This document shows positions 56,380 to 64,000 of a stretch of DNA of 64,000 bases, piece after piece. The DNA lies in assembly GCF_947242115.1 (NCBI RefSeq), contig NC_074728.1:19193542-19257541 (forward strand). The letters are read 5' to 3'. Numbering within the stretch: the first letter of the stretch is position 1; the number at the start of each line of letters is the position of its first letter. The notes under the pieces were generated by a model. The model was given only the letters and a program-made list of their open reading frames with translations. It had not been told where the DNA came from and made no database searches. The position numbers were made by a program, and so were the translations under genes. The stretch is from Biomphalaria glabrata. Its lineage: Eukaryota > Mollusca > Gastropoda > Planorbidae.

Positions 56380-56915
56380 TAAGACGTGTACTTCAACATC
56401 ATTCTGGTTATCGTATCTGGTACAGACGTTACTTCAAAAAAGAAGATGATTACGTCCTACGCGTCATGCATTCAGTCATGCTTATTAACCAATGAACTAA
56501 ATTCTGCCAAGTCCCTGGTTTTCCTGGCTAGCTCAGGCAACCCATTCCATGCTCTAATATCACTAGGGAAGAAGGAGTGTTTGTACAAATTTGTCCTAGC
56601 ATATGGTACTGTAGATGCGCCTTTATCTTTGTGTCTTTCAGAGTATTTTATTAAATTTTGTATTTGAAGTTTATGGTTTAGTGTTTTATGTATAATTCCA
56701 ACTTTACTTTTGAGTCTCCTATCCTGAAGGATAAATTTATTGATTTTACTAAAGGTGTTACTATAGTCAAATGTGAATATTCATTTGTTATGAATCTCAC
56801 CCCTGTTATTTTGTGTCTGTTCCAGTTTCGTAATGTTTTCTTGAGTTGAGGGGGTCCAAACGGAGGGAGTATATTCTATTATTGGCCTAACCAAGGTTTA
56901 AATAACATTTTAGTT
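56380..56915 (-). mobile_element. LINE (CR1/Jockey-like) 3' end
   Basis: The minus strand reads LVRPIIEYTPSVWTPSTQEN, ITKLEQTQNN, later YKHSFFPSDIRAWNGLPELA and RKTRDLAEF. This is the end of the RT palm/thumb region and the conserved 'R.WN.LP' C-terminus. Confidence 0.9.
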
Positions 56916-56954
56916 TTATGTTTTTATTTATTTGAGTTATTTTTTGAGGGATTT

Positions 56955-57215
56955 TTATTATTTTTTTAATATATTTCCCTTATGAAGCTTTCCTCGTAAT
57001 GGTCCCCATGTATTTGCTTAATTGATTTTGTCGGAGAACATGTCCTGCAAACCTCATGCGACGCTCTGTCATAACCGTACTAAGGGGTCGACTCCCAGTT
57101 CGGCATAGAATTTTCTTGATTAAGACTCGATCTCTATAACTGACTTCTAAAATCCGTCTTAGCCATCTTTGTTGAGCCACATTTTGTCCTTTTTTTTTCC
57201 AATTTCGGCAGATAA
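56955..57215 (-). mobile_element. LINE C-terminal fragment
   Basis: Encodes QRWLRRILEVSYRDRVLIKK and TERRMRFAGHVLRQNQ; a different LINE family from its neighbour at 56380-56915. Confidence 0.88.
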
Positions 57216-57279
57216 CTATTCATTGCCCTTTATTAATTGGTACATCTGTGTCAAAAGTTTGAGAAACACTGGCCTACCG

Positions 57280-57850
57280 GAAGCGTTATAAAGATTATCT
57301 TAGGCTCCAGTTTGCTCAAACGGAAAAGGGGAATAAACGCTAGCAGGATTTGGCTTCAAAAGGGACAGAACTATTAGAAAGATTGCGGGATGCATATTTT
57401 AGATACAAATAAAAAAAAATGTCTGTAATTCGTAAGATAAGATAAAACAGGTGCAGAGCTTAATTAGACCCATGGTAAAATATGAAGTTTGGAACAGGCA
57501 GGGCCGGACTAAAGAAATTGTTAGGCCCGATTAGATGGATGCTTTCCTCTCGTCTAATGTTTTTTTTACAGTAAGAACTATTACTTTTAATTAGATCATT
57601 TTATCCTCTTTTGTTATACAACATGCACAGGAAGCAGCTCAAACGCAATAGACGCCAGTGGGTAATTAAAGTTACAACTATTGTAGGATACACTAAATAT
57701 GTTAACCCTTAAAGTCCTACATCCTTAAAAGCCTCTGACAAGACTAACAGTGAAATGCTAAATGTAAATTGCGGGCCCTGCCAGGCATGGGTCCCAATGG
57801 AACAATCGGTCAAATCTGCCTAAAGCCGCTGGGAACTGGGTCTATATGGT
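57280..57850. other. Intergenic, with a cagggccgg-ended scrap
   Basis: gcagggccggactaaagaaa at 57502 resembles the ends of 25690-26362; the rest is unassigned. Confidence 0.4.
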
Positions 57851-58105
57851 CACTTCAAACACTTGCACCCATCCATAATCTTCGGACTTGAAAACAATGT
57901 CAATATTCCATTTTGTATGTATATATCTCTGTGGCATTTCACATCTAGAGAGACGATCTTTTCCCTTTGCAACTTCTTGTGTGACTAAAGACGCTAATCC
58001 ACTTGCGGTCACAGGTTGGGCATCTGTAATCACCAGGCGCTGTTGCATTTCCACCCTTCTTTCTACTACTTCCTTTATACTCACTCTCCACGTATTTATC
58101 ATACA
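57850..58105 (-). mobile_element. LINE C-terminal finger remnant
   Basis: On the minus strand: ggaaatgcaacagcgcctgg, then a GDYRCPTCDR-type finger in a shifted frame and HTRSCKGKRS. Same family as 11580-11815 in opposite orientation. Confidence 0.75.
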
Positions 58106-58555
58106 CTAGCATTTATATAAACCTTTTTTTTATATTTCGTAAAATGTCGAAGTTTTATTTTTATTTTTAAGCGTAAAAATTAAAAACTACAATTTTATAT
58201 ATACAAAACTTGGATAAACACTACACTTTTACATAAACAGATGCTCGGAACTATCTAATTAACTTTAAATTAATTCACTAACGAATTCATTGTTCAACTG
58301 TAGAGCGACCACCTTTTCCAAGATGATAGTGACAGTCATGGTACTATATCAAGTAACGTATACTTTCGGTAATATACTAGAACCAGATCTAACTCTTAAT
58401 TACTTTTCGAATTTTTTAGACTAAGTTAATATAACTAAGTATCTAATCCTAGATCTAGATCAGTATAAGTTGGTCTACTCGTTAATGTTATTTAGCGACT
58501 TAAAATCTACTAAATCATTGGTCATTCCAACTAATCAAGGAAAGAAAAAAAGAGC
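58106..58555. other. AT-rich intergenic
   Basis: Nothing recognised. Confidence 0.45.
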
Positions 58556-58818
58556 ACTAATACGAATTTGTCTTAGAATACGGATTAAGACGCAGCCTTA
58601 ATACAATACATAATACACTTAACCCTAACTTACAAATAGAAAAACAAAACCTAATGAAACACTGAAGAAATAAATACAAGTTAGAAGCCCTTTTCTTATT
58701 CCTTATGATGTAACTAATGTGTACACGTGCCATTAGAGAATGGAATGGGTTGCATGAATCAGCCAGGAAAATCAACGACTTAGCAGAGTTTAAGTTATTG
58801 ATTAACATGCATCATGGC
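58556..58818 (+). mobile_element. LINE 3' end
   Basis: The plus strand ends YTRAIREWNGLHESARKIND plus LAEFKLL, the same C-terminus as 56380-56915; upstream frames are degraded. Confidence 0.82.
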
Positions 58819-58861
58819 TATATTGACACTTGACACGCATATGTCACTGATACGTAATTGA

Positions 58862-59575
58862 CAACAATTCAAATGACAGGATGCCAATTTAAATGACAAG
58901 ACGCCAATTGAAATGACAAGACGCCAATTCAAATGAAAGGACGCCAATTCAAATGACAGGATGCCAATTGAAATGACAGGACGCCAATTCAAATGACAGG
59001 ATGCTAATTCAAATGACAGGACGCCTATTGAAATGACAGGATGCCAATTCAAATGAAAGGACGCCAATTCAAATGACAGGATGCCAATTCAAATGACAGG
59101 ATGCCAATTCAAATGACAGGACGCCAATTGAAATGACAGGATGCCAATTCAAATGAAAGGACGCCAATTCAAATGACAGGATGCCAATTCAAATGACAGG
59201 ACGCCAATTCAAATGACAGGATGCTAATTCAAATGACAGGACGCCTATTGAAATGACAGGATGCCAATTCAAATGAAAGGACGCCAATTCAAATGACAGG
59301 TTGCCAATTCAAATGACAGGATGTCAATTCAAATGACAGGACGCCAATTGAAATGACAGGATGCCAATTCAAATGAAAGGACGCCAATTCAAATGACAGG
59401 ATGCCAATTCAAATGACAGGACGCCAATTGAAATGACAGGATGCCAATTCTAACGAAAGGACGCCAATTCAAATGACAGGACGCCAATTCAAATGACAGG
59501 ACGCCAATTCAAATGACAGGATGCCTATTCAAATGACAGGACGCTAATTCAAATGACAAGATTCCAATTCAAATT
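58862..59575. repeat. 20-bp minisatellite, about 35 copies
   Basis: Unit caattcaaatgacaggatgc with a/g variants (acgcc, atgcc) and caattg variants; blocks of about 160-180 bp recur, showing higher-order duplication. Confidence 0.95.
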
Positions 59576-59764
59576 CAAATTCAAAGACACAAATGAAATA
59601 TTAGGGTTAGTGATGTAAAACACTTCCCTTCTGTAGGTCGAGTTCAAATCTCTATGTGGTCAAGAAGTTTGTTGTTCGAGTAATGTATCGTATTTTCTGA
59701 GTGCCAAAAGCAGGATGGAAACCTTTTTTTTTTCAGAAGTAAACTGTCACCGTTCTTTTATAAA

Positions 59765-60233
59765 TGTCACCGGGTTGTTTTATATGTTATGAATGTGGCT
59801 GTGGTTATCAATGTAGGCGTGGTGGTGACATTGGGTTCTTGTTACAAATCACTGAATAATGAAATGACGCTGGGTGTAGCAGATACAATAAGTTTAATAT
59901 AACACCACATAGTGAATACACCATACAATTCGACCCAGGAATGGTCAGTATTAATCCAACAGTAATATACGAATATCACAACTTAGTACTTATTCTATAA
60001 CCAACTACTTTAAACATCTAACTCTACTGCTTATATCTTAAGTGACTCAATACAAGTGCTTGCTACAAGATCTCTATGTGGACTCACTGCCTTTAACTCT
60101 CTGGTTCACCTAAGGTCAAAAGTGTTCACCTTAGTGCCACATGGGTTGTGAATAAGATTCACAATATGGAATTAACATACACAATACAGAATTAGGGTTT
60201 CTACTCTATGGCACCAACTTTGAGGTGGTGACA
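59765..60233 (-). repeat. LTR of the retroelement (3' LTR in element orientation)
   Basis: 469 bp with tgtcacc...ggtgaca inverted ends in the usual TG...CA form. Its inner neighbour on the element strand is the purine-rich aaaaggggggtgatag, as expected for a polypurine tract. The partner LTR would lie beyond 64000. Confidence 0.78.
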
Positions 60234-61931
60234 TTACCTATCACCCCCCTTTTGAAAAAAATTTTGAAGAAATTTTTTTTTAGCTTGACGACATAATTAT
60301 CCTAAGTAGTATCAATTGGAATTCTTGGGCTCTATGAAATGTACAATTGCAGAGTTCAAATAGAACTACAAACTTGCAATAAAATATATAATATGACGGT
60401 GTTACACAAAATATTTGCTGAATCAAAAAAATTCATACAAGGGCAAAATTCTCTAATCCATCATATTCTTGTAAGGCAATTCAAATAATTCTCTGAGTCA
60501 AATGCTTAACATCCCAAATAATTCTTTACATGTAGTTCTAATATATACATCAATATTCAAATGTGTTCAATATTTACAAGTCTTTTTCATAATAATATGT
60601 GCAAAGTGTGACAAAAATTTCAATGACAATCTCCTATGTCACAATGTGAAAAATTAATACAAGTTTTTATTCACAATATCTATTTATAAAAAAATCTTTG
60701 ACACTATAGAAATGTTAGAAGTCTGGTTTTTGACACCAATAATACAATATGTATAAATCATGTAGAAAATGTTACAAGTAAGTCTCAATATGTAAGTGAT
60801 AAGTATAGAAAAATTCAAAATATGTGTCAAAATTCAAGATCAAATTGATTAATGATCATTGTTACAAATTCAATGTATCTGTTTACTTCAATATGAGGTT
60901 TGACATCTCCATAAAAAATTGTTGTGCATTAATATTACACCAGTAAATATGTATAATTCAAGTATCAAAATATTTGCTCAAAAGTATGAACATGAAATCA
61001 AAATAAATATCTTTCATAGTGCTTGTTGCATGCACCTTATGTTTCAATTAAGTATTTCTCCATATGACAGTTCAAATAATTTGTAGCTAGTAATGGCAAA
61101 AGTTTAATGTTACATTGTTTATCAAATAATTATTGTGTACAAATTTCAAAAAAAACTCTTTTGTCAAAAAAAATTCAACTGAGAAAATGTGTCAGTTGTG
61201 ATACAATCTTTGAGTTTACATTAATTTGTTCAAGCATATATATACAAGCATAACATCCTACTAGTTTAGTTGTATTCATTTTAATCTGTTGTGAAAAAAT
61301 GTGTAAGTCCAATTTAAAAGAATAATATCAAGTGTCTCTTTCAGTACTTGAAATATCAAAAAGTTTGTACAACAATCTTCTTGTTTACATCAATACAAAA
61401 AATATAGTCCATAAGAATAGTTTGACAAAAATGTTTTCAAAAAAATACAAGTGTATGTCAATATTTGATTACACTAATTGACATTAAATAAATAAGTTAC
61501 ATTATGAATCAATCTCCTTTTTCAATAGTATTGAAAAATGTGGCTAAGTTATATAATTGTGATAAATGACATAGTAAAAAAAATTCCAATCTTGTTTACA
61601 ATAGCTGTAGAAAAAAAATTTTGTCACAGTTGTTCTCAATACAATGAGAAAAAATAATGTTTACATTGTATGGAAAAAAAATTAAGCAAGGTACTGAATA
61701 AGTTTGGAAAAAATTCAATGTTTGTTTACATTGTTGAGCACTAAAATGTTATTCTTGTTGACAAAAGAATGTGAAAAAAATTGTTGGTTACAATGTAGTA
61801 ATCAAATTCCAAAGTTTGTTTACAAATAGAGTTTTTTAAAAAAATGAAGTCTTAGTTCTAGTTCAATGTTTACAAATAGTACTCAATGTTTACAAAATAA
61901 TGCTCAATATTTACAACATAATGCTCAATGT
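60234..61931. other. Noncoding interior of the LTR element
   Basis: AT-rich with short A runs, no long frame. The word tgtttac recurs about seven to eight times between 61380 and 61940. Confidence 0.6.
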
Positions 61932-64000
61932 TTACCAGATGCGATGTATTAAGTCAACAACACTGATATTAATTGTGAGTCCCTTAATTGGTGTTCCATA
62001 TATTTTATGTAATAACTCTTTGTAATGGCCAAAGTTTTTTATTTGTACCCACATTGACTCTCCAAGTTCTGGATGTTTCCAAACTTTTTTATATCCAAAA
62101 TCACAAGTTATATCTTGTACTATTTGAAAAATTTCTTTCTGAAAATCAGAATCAGACAGGTCATAAAACCATATTGTTTTATGTATTACTGGCTTTTGAT
62201 GCACTTTAACTTTTGGATAAGATCCAATAATTACTGGACTGATAGTATTTTCAAGTACTACAACTTTTATTTTCCCTTTTATAAATGGTGATTTGATTTC
62301 AGCAATGGCAGTTTTACATTCTATCTTTCTAGAGTTTGGTAAGGTTACAATGGCTATATCATTCAAATAATCTTCTTTTTCTACTAAATTGGGCTCTACA
62401 AAAGTGATTGTGGATTCTTCATCAACTATGCATACAACATCCTGATAATTGACTTCTAGATCATATACTTCTATCTGTTTGCTGTTTTTAAATGTCAAGG
62501 CTAATATTTCTTCTGTTATTATTACTTTAGGTGAGCTAGTGTTAATGTCATTTTGTATTTCTTGTTTTTCAGCTTTATCTTTATCATCTATTTGTATTTC
62601 ATCTGTTTGTATTTCACTATCATTTGTTTGTGTGTTAATTGTTTGGCAATCTTTATTTAGTTTAGATGCTTCTGTTAGCAAATGAGTTTGACATTCTACA
62701 TCTATTTTATTTGCATTTGTAATTGACTGATTATCTTTAGTTGCTTCATGTATACTGACATTGTTGTACTCATGTGAATTAGTAGTTGATGCTAACTCAA
62801 TATTTTCTTGATTTACACTATTGGCCCATTTTACTAAGGCTTCTTCTGACAGTTCAACTATGTTCTCTATGTTCCCTATAATTAGTTCTTCAGCTGGGTT
62901 GTTCATTACTATGGCTTTGTATTGACCAGTGAACCATGGTGATTCAATGAAAACTAATGCTGTTTCACATACTTCCCATAAGTCTTTATTCGCATAAGTC
63001 AGTGTGACCTTGTCTTCAAGTATCTGTTCAGGTTTTACTAGTGATTTCTTCACAATGATTGAGGTGCAGCCGCTGTCACGTAATGCATATACCTTAATGC
63101 CATCCACATAGGCAGGATACACTTTTAATTTGGCTACCTTTGTCTGTATATATGCTACTGTTTCATATTCTATTGGTCTTTCAGTTGCTACAGCTGCTAT
63201 GTTTTGTCTGGTATGATTGTTATTGTGGTAAGTATGTTGTCTAACTTGAAATTGGTCTCTTCTAGACATTCTGTTGTTTTGCCATCTTCTGTTTGTTTGA
63301 TGTGATCTACTGTTAGTTGGACTGTAGCTTTGCCATGTTCTTCTGTTATATTGTTGTTGATAGGATCTATTATAGTTAGGACTGAAGCTCTGGAAAGTTC
63401 TGTTATCTCTTCCATATTTATGGTTTCTATTTACATATTGCTGTTTTTCTGATGCCATTCTCCTTCTGCACTCTGCTTTGGTGTGACCCAATATGCCACA
63501 GAAAAAACATTGTATGCTCTTGGCATATTTAAATTTATTTGTAGTTCTTGGATGGTTTTCTGTCACTGTTGCAGCTACATTGTACAATTCCCTTTTGTCA
63601 ATGGTGATGTTTGGGTGGGAGTCCTTGTATGTTGTTAAGTTTGATATCAATTCAGCTTCATTTTTTATTTTTCTCTCCTTCAGGAATGAGAATGCTGCAT
63701 CTGTAACATTAATTAGCACATTCTCAATGAGAAAGAAATCTAATATCTGTTTGGGGTCATCTAAGTTACAGTTTGCGAGTTGTAGCCACTTTGTCATGTT
63801 CTGGCGCATGTCATGTATTGTTCTTTTTAAATCTGTATTCTTTGCTAGTTTTATTTCCCTAAAAAGTTTTCGATAGTGTTCCTCCGTTTTGCCAAAATGT
63901 TCAATAAGTCTTTGTTTTACTGTGTTGTAGTCTTTTCTTTGCTCCATAGTTAGTGTGTCGATGATGTTTAGTGGTTCACCTCTTAGGTTAGCTAGAAGTT
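61932..64000 (-). CDS. Gag-protease-like polyprotein of the LTR element (partial)
   Basis: Open from the window edge to a stop at 61932. Parts in order: a retrotransposon-type gag region, one CCHC zinc knuckle (CFFCGILGHTKAECR), an Asn/Arg/Gln-rich stretch, a retropepsin-like fold, a hydrophilic Asp/Glu/Ser/Thr-rich spacer and a second protease-like fold. The start lies outside the window. It belongs to the element and is not a host gene. Confidence 0.82.
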   Translation of the reverse strand, partial: LLANLRGEPLNIIDTLTMEQRKDYNTVKQRLIEHFGKTEEHYRKLFREIKLAKNTDLKRTIHDMRQNMTKWLQLANCNLDDPKQILDFFLIENVLINVTDAAFSFLKERKIKNEAELISNLTTYKDSHPNITIDKRELYNVAATVTENHPRTTNKFKYAKSIQCFFCGILGHTKAECRRRMASEKQQYVNRNHKYGRDNRTFQSFSPNYNRSYQQQYNRRTWQSYSPTNSRSHQTNRRWQNNRMSRRDQFQVRQHTYHNNNHTRQNIAAVATERPIEYETVAYIQTKVAKLKVYPAYVDGIKVYALRDSGCTSIIVKKSLVKPEQILEDKVTLTYANKDLWEVCETALVFIESPWFTGQYKAIVMNNPAEELIIGNIENIVELSEEALVKWANSVNQENIELASTTNSHEYNNVSIHEATKDNQSITNANKIDVECQTHLLTEASKLNKDCQTINTQTNDSEIQTDEIQIDDKDKAEKQEIQNDINTSSPKVIITEEILALTFKNSKQIEVYDLEVNYQDVVCIVDEESTITFVEPNLVEKEDYLNDIAIVTLPNSRKIECKTAIAEIKSPFIKGKIKVVVLENTISPVIIGSYPKVKVHQKPVIHKTIWFYDLSDSDFQKEIFQIVQDITCDFGYKKVWKHPELGESMWVQIKNFGHYKELLHKIYGTPIKGLTINISVVDLIHRIW

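Larger units (their letters stand above)
55999..57271. mobile_element. hAT-type element with 8-bp target duplicate, hosting LINE ends
   Basis: Left end cagttttacccaaagtgggg, right end (inverted) cagtgtttctcaaacttttg. Flanks ccctaccg (55991-55998) and gcctaccg (57272-57279) agree at 7 of 8. The outer part matches 51134-51350. No transposase; two minus-strand LINE ends are inserted in it. Confidence 0.85.
59765..64000 (-). mobile_element. LTR retroelement (Gypsy-like), 3' part, runs off the window
   Basis: Read on the minus strand: gag and protease-like coding region (from the window edge to 61932), a 1.7-kb AT-rich noncoding stretch, a purine tract next to the LTR, and one LTR (59765-60233). 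No pol domain is seen in the window; it could lie elsewhere in the element or the element may be nonautonomous. The coding part is open, which suggests a fairly young copy. Family placement is from the gag and protease pattern only. Confidence 0.8.

Overview
The window is animal (metazoan) nuclear DNA: AT-rich, intron-rich and packed with transposons, tRNA-derived SINEs and minisatellites. Small phase-1 exons encoding IgGFc-binding, TSP1 and EGF-like modules, together with the style of the dispersed repeats, suggest a mollusc, probably a heterobranch gastropod such as a planorbid snail. That placement is inferred and not proven here.

Two host genes can be read, head to head. Gene 1 (minus strand, 37565 to 1685) has 24 coding exons whose splice sites and phases agree throughout and give 891 codons. 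The predicted type I membrane protein has a signal peptide, an IgGFc-binding-type domain, an Asp-rich calcium-loop segment, a linker with an NPxY-like motif, two TSP1 plus EGF-pair units, one transmembrane helix and a basic tail ending in an acidic run. Gene 2 (plus strand, about 39973 to 51076) has 6 or 7 exons. It encodes an unknown N-terminal region, one EGF pair built like those of gene 1, a transmembrane helix and a 75-residue tail; the phase 1 / phase 1 / phase 2 junctions at its 3' end match gene 1. The two look like divergent relatives about 2.4 kb apart.

Layout: 1-1300 unexplained AT-rich sequence; 1300-7550 the last three exons of gene 1, two inverted copies of its tail exon and a final intron made mostly of three minisatellites, one of which repeats the 5' splice site of the transmembrane exon; 7.5-37.6 kb the rest of gene 1, its introns full of SINEs, LINE 3' ends and one 6.8-kb hAT transposon (27005-33779, 8-bp target duplication) that carries two large satellite arrays; 37.6-40 kb the shared intergenic region; 40-51.1 kb gene 2; 51.1-59.6 kb nested DNA transposons, LINE ends and minisatellites; 59.76-64.0 kb the 3' part of an LTR retroelement that runs off the right edge.

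The most notable observations are the new-looking domain order of gene 1, the array of about 22 extra splice donors immediately after its transmembrane exon, and the inverted tail-exon copies that flank its last EGF exon and its transmembrane exon.
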